Positions 32,040 through 40,484 of a DNA stretch of 64,000 nt are shown here, piece by piece. Where the stretch lies: NCBI GenBank assembly GCA_039938515.1, contig JBDUUL010000024.1, forward strand, positions 248,001-312,000, read 5' to 3'. A program made the translations under genes and the position numbers. The DNA is from Nitrososphaera sp. GTDB taxonomy: Archaea > Thermoproteota > Nitrososphaeria > Nitrososphaerales > Nitrososphaeraceae. Each line of letters opens with the position of its first letter. Position 1 is the stretch's first letter. The notes beneath the pieces were generated by a model. It did no database searches and was not told the origin of the DNA. It saw nothing but the letters and a program-made list of their open reading frames with translations.

Positions 32040-35000
32040 ATGAGAGGTATTACAGCTTCAACCAACGACATACCAGCCGCAAGTGGAAAGCGACAACTAT
32101 TCTCGGTCGGCAGATTGATAACGCCGGCTTCTTTTGGCAAAGCGGCTTCCGTCATTCTCTCGGCTCTTTTGGTAATGGGATTCGTGTCCGGTCCGCTTCT
32201 GAGCAGCCGTCAGGCCCACGCCGCGGGCGCGTTTTGCAACTGCGTGGTGATGCGGACCGACGATTATCAGGATTATTGGCTCCACACTGTAGCCTCGTCG
32301 TTGGTTCAACTATTCGTTGACAAGAAGACAATCCAGACAACAGGTCTGATTATGAACGCTTTTGGCGACGATCCGGTAATCGTAAACAAGGTACAGCAGG
32401 CCGTGAGCAGCGGCAACGCGGAACTCGCCGTTCACGGCTGGGATCACGTTGACTTTTCACAGATGTCCCTCAGCCAACAGAATTCCGCCATTCATAACGC
32501 AACCAACAAAATGATGAGTCTGTTCGGCAAGACCTCGCGGATTTTCCTGCCACCGTATAACCTTTTCAACAACAACACCCTTTCAGCACTGAGGTCGAAC
32601 GGTTATACTATTTTTAGCGCCGACAAATTCACCGATACTTACCCCTACGCGCCATCAAGAGACAGCTTTGGCGTAATGCACATCCCCAGCACAATTGAAA
32701 CGGGCTACATTAATGCAAACGGTCACTGGAGCCTTAACGACAACAGCCAGATAATAGCCGCGCTCGATGCGGACGTGGCATCGCAGGGCTACGCCGTCCT
32801 CACGATTCATCCTCAGCAATACGCAATACTTTCTGGCGGACAGGAGGCCGATGTTATCAACCAGACAAGATGGAATCAGCTATCGGACATAATTGACAAC
32901 ATGAAGAGCAAGCACAACATTGTTGGCTTTAGTACAATCGAGAGTGTTTACTCTTCTTCACAGTCCATTTTCATTAATCCTTGGAATGGACCTGCGGGAA
33001 CCCAGGTGACGATTGTTGGGTCAGGGTTTGCTGCCAACTCGCCTTCCAAGATCTACTTTGACGGCAAGCAGGTGTCAACCGTTACGACTAACAGCAGCGG
33101 AGGCATTACTCCCGGGACAGCTACGTTCGCTGTGCCCCTGCCCTACCCTTCCGGCTCAAAACAGGTGATGGTGGCTGACGCCAATGGCGCTGGAAACTCG
33201 GCTACTACGGCCTTTACTATTGTCAATTCAGCCCCGGTAGCAAACGGATCGCGGATCCAGACAGTGCAGAATACTGCTGCCGCTGTTTCACTTGGGGCAT
33301 CTGATGCGAACAACGACCCCCTGACGTATTCGATCGTGTCGGCACCAAGTCATGGCACTCTGGCCGGCGTCGCGCCAAGCCTTATCTATACTCCGGCCTC
33401 AAACTACGTGGGAACCGACTCTTTTGCTTTCAAGGCAAACGACGGAACTGCAGACAGCAATATTGCTACAATTTCGATCAATGTGACATACTCGTCCTCC
33501 ATCTCTGCGAATCCGCAATCATTGAGCACGTATCAGAACGTGCAGAAGTCCATCTTGCTTACAGGCAGCGGCGGAAGCGGCAAGCCTCTTTCGTTTTCAC
33601 TGGTCAACTCGCCAATCCATGGCTCGCTTTACGGCACACCGCCCGACCTCACCTACACCCCATCGCTCAACTACCTCGGTCCTGACAGTTTTTCATTCAC
33701 GGTATCAAATGACACCAGCACCAGTTCCCCTGCCACGGTAACCCTTACAGTATCGCCTCCTGTCACTTATCCTGTGAGTAGGATGTCGGACACCGTAAAA
33801 TCCGGCGCCACTTCCATTTTCGGTCAGAAGCTGCTGGCGTCGGAATTCGTGTCCGCAGGCTCGGCGCTTGTCGGAAAGCAAATTGACTCCATGACGATTG
33901 GGCTGAGCAAATCGGGGACGCCGACAGGGACTGCACAGGTTGGCGTCTTTGGCGCGGACCTGTCCGAGAAAAAGTCCTTTGGAACAAAAGACGTCTCCAC
34001 GCTTACCACCACATCAACCGACTACACCTTCCAGCTCGCAAACAACGACCTTTACACGATTCAATCAGGTGATTACATCGGCGTCGAGTATTCTGGGGGA
34101 AGTGCCTCAAGCTACGTACTTGTAATGAGGGACTGGACCAATAACTTTGATGGCGCTAATTCATACCGCGCTTATTACAACGGAATCTGGAACAACGTAA
34201 CTGGAGACGATATGTACATGACCCTGAAGCAGACGCATCCCGCACCGACCGGCCTTCCTCTTACGGCCAATCCACAAATGCTCACAACGGGCCAGGGTGT
34301 TCCTGTTGCGGTCGCCCTGACCGGAAGCGGTGGGAACGGCAATTCACTCACTTTCAAGACAACGACCGTCGCTGCTCATGGAGTGATTTCCGGTACCGCT
34401 CCAAACTTGACGTACACCCCCGGTCCAAGGTACCATGGCCCTGACTCGTTTAATTTTACTGCAACTGATGGCAGCAGTACCAGCCCGCAGGCAGTAGTGT
34501 CGGTCAACGTCGTCGATACAACCGTGCCGGTCGCCACCCCACAGTCGGCAACGGTCAGAGAAAACGGACAGATTCTTATCAAGCCAGCTGCGACTGACGC
34601 GGATAATGACACTCTTACCTTCGCAATCTCTGCCAGTCCAAACAACGGCGTTGTTATTCTAAACGCTAATGCCACAATAACATACACTCCAAAACACGGG
34701 TTTCAGGGAAGTGATGCGTTCAACTTTACTGCGAGCGACGGCACCAAGGCATCTGCCCCCGCAAGGATAACAATCACCGTGCATGACGACACTGTTCCCG
34801 TTGCATCAAACGTAGCGGCGACGATTGTCGAGAACAGCAATTCGTTGTCAATAACGCCGTCCGCAGCCGACGCAGACGGCGACAACATGACATTTTCCAT
34901 CGTCACTCCGCCTTCTCACGGCTCAGCCCAGGCCAACGTTAATGGCACAATAACTTATGTTCCCTCGCTTAATTACTACGGGTCGGATGCATTCCAGTAC

Positions 35001-37727
35001 GCTGCTCTCGATGACGGCGGCAATCCGTCGCCCGCTGCTAACGTGACGATAACCATCTCGCGCTCAGGGCATCCACCGGTGGCGACTGGCAGCAGCGTCC
35101 AACTTGCCGAGAACTCAAACGCTACCGTTCAGTTGAACGCCGCCGATGCGGACAATGACACCCTTTCATATGTAATTGTGACCGCGCCGGCGCATGGCAC
35201 GCTCAATTCGACTGGGCCCGGCGGTGCGGTCAGGGTCTATACCCCTGCAGCAAACTACCATGGCCTAGACTTCATTGCGTTCAAGGCAAATGACGGCAAA
35301 TTTGACAGCAACATAGCAATGGTGAACCTCACGGTATCTGATACGACCGTTCCTGTCGCAAAATCCCAATCGGTGGCACTGGACAAGAACCAATTCAAGA
35401 TAATAGTTCCTCTGGCAACGGACGCTGATGGCGATAAGGTTAGCTTTGCGATTGCAGCTCCGCCCAGCCACGGCGTAGCCTCACCGAGCTCGAACGGCAC
35501 CATAACGTACACTCCATCGGCTAACTACTCCGGCCCCGATCAGTTCAGCATTACCGCGTCAGACGGGACTAATACTAGTCCGCCGGCGTTGATGAACGTT
35601 ACAGTGCTAGACACAGTCGCGCCCCAGGCCCTCCCGCTGAATATCACTACAAATGAGAATTCCCCCGTCCTAGCTTCCCCATCGGTAGCTAATGCGACTA
35701 TCAATGCAACCATATCGATATCCATCGTTAGTCCTCCTGCTCATGGCAGCGCCGTGCTAAATACCAACGGCACAATGACATATCTCCCCTCATCAAACTA
35801 CCACGGAAAAGACCAGTTCACTTTTGCCGCTTCCGACGGAAGGAACACCGGTCCTTCTGCTACTGCATCGGTTACGGTCATTGACAATTCGATCCCTTCA
35901 GTCTCAAACCAGTCTATTAGCGCGAGCAAGAACACGCCAAAGCTTGTAATGCTTTCAGCTTCCGACCGCGACGGCGACGTTCTTTCGTTCAGCATTTACA
36001 CTGCCCCTGCCCACGGCACGGCAGTCTTGAATGCAAACCGCACGGTGACTTTTACTCCCAACCATGGCTTCTTGGGAAACGATAGCCTTCAAGTCGTCGC
36101 GTATGATGGGACTAACACTAGCCCGCCTGCCTCAATCGGAATTTCGGTGGCAGACAATGTCCTGCCAATCGCTCTATCACTGACAGCTTCCACGGTTCAG
36201 AATGCTTCAGTCGTGATAACGCCCTATGGAATAGACCCTGATGGTGACCCTGTGGCATTTTCAATTACTTCAAGCCCCTCAAACGGCATCATAGGCGATA
36301 ACGGAAACGGCACGGTCACCTACATTCCAAAGCTAGGCTTTTTCGGCTCAGACTCTTTCACCTACTCGGTACATGACGCAGACGGCAATACGTCTCCCAA
36401 GGCCAACGTCAGCATTGCTGTAACCCGCGTCAACCATGCGCCAAATGCATCAGGCGGAACCATCGCGACCAGTGAAAATGCGACTCGTCTGGTGGCGCTC
36501 AATGCGACGGATGCTGACAATGACCCGCTGACGTATATCGTCGTGTCCCTGCCAAACCACGGAACGATTGCAGGCGCCGGGAGCAACAACACCCTTTCCT
36601 ACAGGCCGAATCCCAACTTCCACGGATTTGATTCCATCACGTTCAAGGCGTTTGACCGACAGGCCTTCAGCAACATAGCTAACGTGACCATATTCATAAT
36701 GGATAGCTCCACGCCTGCGGCAAAATCCCAGATGATATCGACCTTTGAGAATACCGCCAAAGCCTTGAGGCTGAACGCGACTGACTTGGACGCTGACCCG
36801 CTGACATTTAGCGTCACGGCTGGTCCATACCACGGAGTCGTAACCGGCACCGCCCCCAACCTGACATACACGCCGGCCTCAAACTACCATGGCACAGATG
36901 CGTTCAACTTTACAGCCTCGGACGGCCGCAACACCAGTCCTTCGACCATCATTCTGGTTAATCTTATCGACAATTCTGTACCTTCAGCCTCGGCGCAGTC
37001 CTTGTCGACCAACGAGAATGCAGCCCTGCTCCTTAGTCCGGCTGCCACTGATTCGGATAATGACAAGCTCACTTTTGCAATAGCCGCCGCCCCCCTGCAT
37101 GGCACCGCGGTGCTAAACTCCAATGGCACGATAACATACACGCCGGCTAACAACTATGCAGGCCAAGATAGGCTGAACTTTACCGCATCAGACGGCACTA
37201 ATACGAGTCCCGCCGCAACCATAAGCCTCACTGTCCTGTCCACAGTAGTATATCCCATAACGCAAATGTCCGACACCGTGGCTTCCGGCGGAACCTCCGT
37301 CTACAGTGCAAAGCAGATGGACACCGAATACGTAAGTGCCACGTCGGTGCTTGTCGGCAAGCAAATAGACTCGATAACCGTGCAGCTGGCCAAGTCTGGA
37401 AGCCCAGCTGGAACGGTGCAGGTAGGCGTCTTTAACTCGACTCTTGGCGTAAAGCAGCTGTTCGGAACGATTGACCCGGCTTCTCTGACTACAAAATACG
37501 CAAACTATACTTTCCAACTTTCCGGAAGTCAACTGTACACAATCAAGCCTGGCGATTACATCGGCATCAAGTTCACCGGTGGAAGCTCAACCAACTATGT
37601 GCTTGTTATGAGGGACTGGTTGAGCAGCTTTGATGGCACAAATACGTACCGTGCTTGGTACAATACCGCCTGGAATAATTACACCGCAGACGACATGTAC
37701 ATGTTGCTCAAGCAGACTCACGGCTAG
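32040..37727 (+). CDS. Giant secreted surface protein: polysaccharide-deacetylase-like domain, IPT/TIG domain, 13 cadherin-like repeats and two copies of a C-terminal-type domain
   Basis: The 1895-residue product has a signal region with a hydrophobic core at about residues 35-58. Residues about 65-310 resemble a NodB-type deacetylase (VVMRTDDYQDY, AVHGWDHVDF, FLPPYN): the acidic pair and a His are seen, but the His-x3-His pair is not obvious, so activity is unproven. An IPT/TIG domain is at about 318-395. Thirteen Tandem-95/cadherin-like repeats of about 85-90 residues follow, each with a D-x-D-D core and a Y-x-G-x-D-x-F turn. A distinct domain of about 150 residues (MSDTV ... VLVMRDW ... 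YMTLKQTH) occurs twice, once after repeat 2 and once at the C-terminus. There is no C-terminal anchor. It probably coats the cell or binds sugars. Confidence 0.85.
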   Translation: MRGITASTNDIPAASGKRQLFSVGRLITPASFGKAASVILSALLVMGFVSGPLLSSRQAHAAGAFCNCVVMRTDDYQDYWLHTVASSLVQLFVDKKTIQTTGLIMNAFGDDPVIVNKVQQAVSSGNAELAVHGWDHVDFSQMSLSQQNSAIHNATNKMMSLFGKTSRIFLPPYNLFNNNTLSALRSNGYTIFSADKFTDTYPYAPSRDSFGVMHIPSTIETGYINANGHWSLNDNSQIIAALDADVASQGYAVLTIHPQQYAILSGGQEADVINQTRWNQLSDIIDNMKSKHNIVGFSTIESVYSSSQSIFINPWNGPAGTQVTIVGSGFAANSPSKIYFDGKQVSTVTTNSSGGITPGTATFAVPLPYPSGSKQVMVADANGAGNSATTAFTIVNSAPVANGSRIQTVQNTAAAVSLGASDANNDPLTYSIVSAPSHGTLAGVAPSLIYTPASNYVGTDSFAFKANDGTADSNIATISINVTYSSSISANPQSLSTYQNVQKSILLTGSGGSGKPLSFSLVNSPIHGSLYGTPPDLTYTPSLNYLGPDSFSFTVSNDTSTSSPATVTLTVSPPVTYPVSRMSDTVKSGATSIFGQKLLASEFVSAGSALVGKQIDSMTIGLSKSGTPTGTAQVGVFGADLSEKKSFGTKDVSTLTTTSTDYTFQLANNDLYTIQSGDYIGVEYSGGSASSYVLVMRDWTNNFDGANSYRAYYNGIWNNVTGDDMYMTLKQTHPAPTGLPLTANPQMLTTGQGVPVAVALTGSGGNGNSLTFKTTTVAAHGVISGTAPNLTYTPGPRYHGPDSFNFTATDGSSTSPQAVVSVNVVDTTVPVATPQSATVRENGQILIKPAATDADNDTLTFAISASPNNGVVILNANATITYTPKHGFQGSDAFNFTASDGTKASAPARITITVHDDTVPVASNVAATIVENSNSLSITPSAADADGDNMTFSIVTPPSHGSAQANVNGTITYVPSLNYYGSDAFQYAALDDGGNPSPAANVTITISRSGHPPVATGSSVQLAENSNATVQLNAADADNDTLSYVIVTAPAHGTLNSTGPGGAVRVYTPAANYHGLDFIAFKANDGKFDSNIAMVNLTVSDTTVPVAKSQSVALDKNQFKIIVPLATDADGDKVSFAIAAPPSHGVASPSSNGTITYTPSANYSGPDQFSITASDGTNTSPPALMNVTVLDTVAPQALPLNITTNENSPVLASPSVANATINATISISIVSPPAHGSAVLNTNGTMTYLPSSNYHGKDQFTFAASDGRNTGPSATASVTVIDNSIPSVSNQSISASKNTPKLVMLSASDRDGDVLSFSIYTAPAHGTAVLNANRTVTFTPNHGFLGNDSLQVVAYDGTNTSPPASIGISVADNVLPIALSLTASTVQNASVVITPYGIDPDGDPVAFSITSSPSNGIIGDNGNGTVTYIPKLGFFGSDSFTYSVHDADGNTSPKANVSIAVTRVNHAPNASGGTIATSENATRLVALNATDADNDPLTYIVVSLPNHGTIAGAGSNNTLSYRPNPNFHGFDSITFKAFDRQAFSNIANVTIFIMDSSTPAAKSQMISTFENTAKALRLNATDLDADPLTFSVTAGPYHGVVTGTAPNLTYTPASNYHGTDAFNFTASDGRNTSPSTIILVNLIDNSVPSASAQSLSTNENAALLLSPAATDSDNDKLTFAIAAAPLHGTAVLNSNGTITYTPANNYAGQDRLNFTASDGTNTSPAATISLTVLSTVVYPITQMSDTVASGGTSVYSAKQMDTEYVSATSVLVGKQIDSITVQLAKSGSPAGTVQVGVFNSTLGVKQLFGTIDPASLTTKYANYTFQLSGSQLYTIKPGDYIGIKFTGGSSTNYVLVMRDWLSSFDGTNTYRAWYNTAWNNYTADDMYMLLKQTHG

Positions 37728-37895
37728 TCGCTTCTAGCACTCAATAACAGAGCAGAAGGCATTAGAGGAAGCTCATTTCAACGCCAAAGCTCCGGAAAGA
37801 AACCTCTTTGCATTTCGTTTCGCGTCAAGAATCTTTATTCCGTGCAAGTTTGTCAAAGCTTGCAAGTGAAGCTTGAAAAAATAGCGGCGAGCAGC

Positions 37896-38159
37896 CTAGC
37901 GCTTTGACTGGTCGGAAACCAGTAGCATGCTGCCAAGCTGCTCTGACATCTGAAGGAGGCGCATCCCTTTTGGAGTTGTCCTGTACATTTGTGTCAGGCT
38001 ATCGTACGTTATCAGATCGTTTTCTACCATATTGGTAAGATACTCCCGTAGCTGGTTGAACGAAAGAAACGCCTTGTACATTATCTTGGTCTTTGTTATG
38101 CCTCCGTTTGCCGCTGTTAGAATGTCGGAAATTATTTCTGTTCTGCTGCGGTATCTCAT
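37896..38159 (-). CDS. Small winged-helix (HTH_45-type) protein
   Basis: The 87-residue protein is a stand-alone winged helix: YRSRTEIISDIL, TKTKIMYKAFLSFNQLREYL, and a wing ending TTPKGMRLL. Close paralogues lie at 45881, 49691 and 62244. Thaumarchaea carry many of these short proteins, thought to be DNA-binding regulators. It is convergent with the giant surface-protein gene. Confidence 0.8.
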   Translation of the reverse strand: MRYRSRTEIISDILTAANGGITKTKIMYKAFLSFNQLREYLTNMVENDLITYDSLTQMYRTTPKGMRLLQMSEQLGSMLLVSDQSKR

Positions 38160-38337
38160 ACTCGCATTACTGGATAATTTGTGATACTATTTATCGAAAT
38201 CCGAGGTCATCTATCATTCAAATTTGGTAACACCAGTGTCCGAAAATCGTATGACTGCAAATGTCAATAATGGCAACTCGCCTGCTGAGATCCTTTAAAT
38301 TCAATGTGACAGTATCCACCGATACAAGATCTGACCG

Positions 38338-38445
38338 GATTGTCCAAGCCTGCGACCCATCACCGCGGGCGCGGCGTGCTTGCTGGCTGTCGCGCCCGCT
38401 GTAGGCTTGAACGTTCTGCTAATAGAGGCTCAGGAAGGAAGATAA
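38338..38445 (+). pseudogene. Remnant of a FAD-dependent oxidoreductase (geranylgeranyl-reductase type) N-terminus
   Basis: In one frame 38362-38445 reads TAGAACLLAVAPAVGLNV followed by LLIEAQEGR and a stop. This is the end of a dinucleotide-binding motif (GAGPAGxxxA..A..GxxVLLIE) as in flavin reductases of the GGR family. The first Gly strand is disrupted (PSLRPI in its place) and nothing follows the stop. It is a small decayed fragment. Confidence 0.4.
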
Positions 38446-38525
38446 GCATAACGATCACCTATAACTGTACAAGAATTCGAAGTATCGAGCGTCAGTTTTT
38501 GCTGAATAAAGCCTTCACCTGTCGG

Positions 38526-38657
38526 TCAGAGGGGCAAGGACTCGACGATATCGTGGCCGAATTCGTTCTTGTGGTGCTCAACGTCAGAGTCAAACAGAAA
38601 CAATGCCCCGCAGGATCTGCATTGATAAACTGCGTCTAGGCGCTCGCATTCGCGCAC
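38526..38657 (-). CDS. C2H2-type zinc-finger microprotein, FLF-SDV family
   Basis: A 43-residue protein with Cys13-x2-Cys16, FLF, SDV, a double His at 28-29 and His35 in GH. It aligns with the one at 19972-20121 from ERLD to GH. GTG 38657 is 26 bases after a minus-strand TATA (caaatact), so it is leaderless. It lies on the other strand to the pseudogene fragment. Function is unknown. Confidence 0.6.
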   Translation of the reverse strand: MRECERLDAVYQCRSCGALFLFDSDVEHHKNEFGHDIVESLPL

Positions 38658-38755
38658 AGTTGCGTCATGATTGGTCCGAGTATTTGAAGTCCGTGGAAGC
38701 TTGCCGCGACTCTAACCTTCAGTGGTACTCCTCCTAAAAAACCCGTCAGCTAGTG

Positions 38756-39118
38756 CTAAGACAAAAGCCCGAGGCGTATGTTGTTAAGTACAATCAGCGC
38801 TGGAATTGCTAGCGAGACGTACGTCAGGTTCTGATTGAGTCCAAGCAGCCTTACAAGGACAAATGAGCCGAACGTCACGGCGGCAAGAGCCCCAAACTCC
38901 GGAAGAAACGCAACATACCAGTAGTGGCCCGATCTGAGATCTGACGCAAACTGGCTGACAAGTGGTCCGGACTCTTTGAGCCCCGGCTTGGCCAGATCAT
39001 AAAGGGTTGAAGCAGCGTCAGCTCCCACGACGATAGCGACCGCAAGCAAGAGGACAGTCAGCTTTGGCCGTGGGATCTTTGCACAACTGGTAACGCGATG
39101 CGTCCTGTGCAGGTACAT
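38756..39118 (-). CDS. Small membrane protein, hypothetical
   Basis: The 120-residue protein has a basic N-terminus and three hydrophobic segments (LTVLLLAVAIVVGADA, FLPEFGALAAVTFGSFVLV, LTYVSLAIPALIVLNNI). The Glu in the second helix and His in the loop (GHYWYVAFLPE) suggest a DUF5658-like domain, but this is only a suggestion. It is divergent from the signal peptidase gene. Confidence 0.55.
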   Translation of the reverse strand: MYLHRTHRVTSCAKIPRPKLTVLLLAVAIVVGADAASTLYDLAKPGLKESGPLVSQFASDLRSGHYWYVAFLPEFGALAAVTFGSFVLVRLLGLNQNLTYVSLAIPALIVLNNIRLGLLS

Positions 39119-39229
39119 CGCGGTTTAATTGTGTGGAAAATATTTCTCGGATTGTATGTATTATAATCGACGAATTTCATGGTTCAAGCGACTGATAGAG
39201 GCAACTAGCAACCAAGCAAATCTAGGTGC

Positions 39230-39775
39230 ATGCTTTTAGGATCGATCAGCCATTACTATTACTGTATGGGCTTTAGCGAGCTTATGCACCAGCTATCGGA
39301 TCCAAAGTACAAGACGAGACTGACTTTCATGATAATGATTTCAGTCGGCCTAACAGCTGGTGTCGGTGTCTACACGCTCGTGATTGTTGCGTCCCATTCG
39401 TTTCGCTTCTTTATCGCAACCACCAGCAGCATGGAGCCTTCAATCTATCCCGGCGACCTTATCGTGGCCGACCCGAACTATCCTTTCCACTCACTCAAGG
39501 TGGGTGACGTTATCGTGTTTAGCGCGCCGAATGGTGCCGACATTATCTCGCATAGAATCGTACAAGTGACCCATATCGATTTCTGGAGGCCGTCTGGAAC
39601 GTCTCGTAGCGTACCCGTGCTTGTCGCAAAGGGGGATGCCAATTCCCACCCGATTTATGGCTTGGACTTTCCGATTTCGCAGCAGAACTATATCGCCAAA
39701 TCAGTCGTGGTGATAAGGGGCGGAGGAGATATCCTCAATTGGCTCGCGCCAAGGCAGATGATGACAAGCCCCTAG
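39230..39775 (+). CDS. Archaeal signal peptidase I (SipW/Sec11 type)
   Basis: The 181-residue protein has one N-terminal membrane helix (about residues 33-56), then the SPase I boxes: Ser67 in TSSMEPSI, the PGDLIVAD strand, and His108 in the ISHRI box, which replaces the bacterial Lys as in archaeal and ER signal peptidases. A last box is seen in LVAKGDAN. It cleaves signal peptides outside the membrane. It stands between two large secreted-protein genes and may process them. GGTG precedes the ATG, a possible ribosome site; ATG further down (residue 13) is an alternative. Confidence 0.92.
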   Translation: MLLGSISHYYYCMGFSELMHQLSDPKYKTRLTFMIMISVGLTAGVGVYTLVIVASHSFRFFIATTSSMEPSIYPGDLIVADPNYPFHSLKVGDVIVFSAPNGADIISHRIVQVTHIDFWRPSGTSRSVPVLVAKGDANSHPIYGLDFPISQQNYIAKSVVVIRGGGDILNWLAPRQMMTSP

Positions 39776-39803
39776 ATTTATCCCAAGTCCCCGGGATGAT
39801 CGG

Positions 39804-40130
39804 TCATTTCGTCTTGCTGTCAATTTCCCCGCGCTTGCTAAACGACCGGAATGCGTACAGAAAAAGCCCGCCTGCAAACCCAAATGCTACGACGGCACCT
39901 GCAATCCATGCTGCCGCGTTGTCCACGTCTGCGGCCTGGTCAACGCCCCCGGGAGAAGGCTGCGGCCTTGCGTAAAGGATGTCATAAACGCCGTATGCGA
40001 TAAAGGCGATTCCAATCGCAATTACAAAGCCTGCAGTCACCCGCCCCGTCCGCAACGTTCTGCTTGGCTTTCCTGCAGGATATAATTCATTGAGCTGCAA
40101 AAAGATCCGGGAACTTGGATAGCCATTCAC
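39804..40130 (-). CDS. Small two-helix membrane protein
   Basis: The 108-residue protein has two hydrophobic segments, residues about 32-52 (VTAGFVIAIGIAFIAYGVYDI) and 72-95, with an acidic loop between (GGVDQAADVDN) and a basic tail (RSFSKRG). A YDIL motif closes helix one. It is convergent with the signal peptidase gene, 28 bases apart. The function is not recognised. Confidence 0.6.
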   Translation of the reverse strand: MNGYPSSRIFLQLNELYPAGKPSRTLRTGRVTAGFVIAIGIAFIAYGVYDILYARPQPSPGGVDQAADVDNAAAWIAGAVVAFGFAGGLFLYAFRSFSKRGEIDSKTK

Positions 40131-40196
40131 GGTTTTTAGAGACGTTTCTTCTCACATAAGTCGCGGATATGTCTGGCACACTGTTAATTACCCATC

Positions 40197-40436
40197 ATGC
40201 GCGTCGAACGCCCAATGTCCGATTCGCAGGGGATACAACGCAACGATCAGGCAAATGACTGGCCCATGCTAATTGCATGCAACGGCTGCGGGAGTCTTTT
40301 CACCTCAATGCAAGAGTTCCAAGCGCATAAGCGCAGTACGTCGCATGACACAGGGTACAGCAAATTGGAGCTGCTGCAATGCGGAAGACTTGAAGAGCCT
40401 GACAAGGTAGTATTCTTGCTAAAAGTCGTTAGCTAG
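40197..40436 (+). CDS. C2H2 zinc-finger protein
   Basis: The 79-residue protein has Cys29-x2-Cys32, then 12 residues and two His (AHKRSTSHD), a single C2H2 finger. ATG 40197 is the first start; ATG 40215 (MSDSQ) lies 27 bases after a TATA-like gttaattac and is the likelier leaderless start. It is one of several single-finger proteins here. Function is unknown. Confidence 0.65.
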   Translation: MRVERPMSDSQGIQRNDQANDWPMLIACNGCGSLFTSMQEFQAHKRSTSHDTGYSKLELLQCGRLEEPDKVVFLLKVVS

Positions 40437-40441
40437 GAGTT

Positions 40442-40474
40442 GTTAAAAACAAAAAGAAGGGGGCTCCCAGCCCC
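40442..40474 (-). terminator. Hairpin terminator of the 682-residue secreted-protein gene
   Basis: On the minus strand GGGGCT (revcomp of 40469-40474), a 3-base loop and AGCCCC (revcomp of 40460-40465) form a 6-bp GC hairpin, followed by a T-rich run (cttctttttgtttttaac). Hairpins are not obligatory for archaeal termination but the U-run is. It lies just after the stop of the gene at 40485 and between convergent genes. Confidence 0.7.
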
Positions 40475-40484
40475 ATCTGGCAGT

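Noticed and set aside
33000-37200. CRISPR-like or satellite repeats
   Set aside because: The periodicity of about 260-270 bases is that of protein repeats, with diverged DNA and an open frame throughout.
38340-38639. 99-codon plus frame reading through the pseudogene fragment
   Set aside because: Different frame from the flavin motif and antisense to a better-supported zinc-finger gene.
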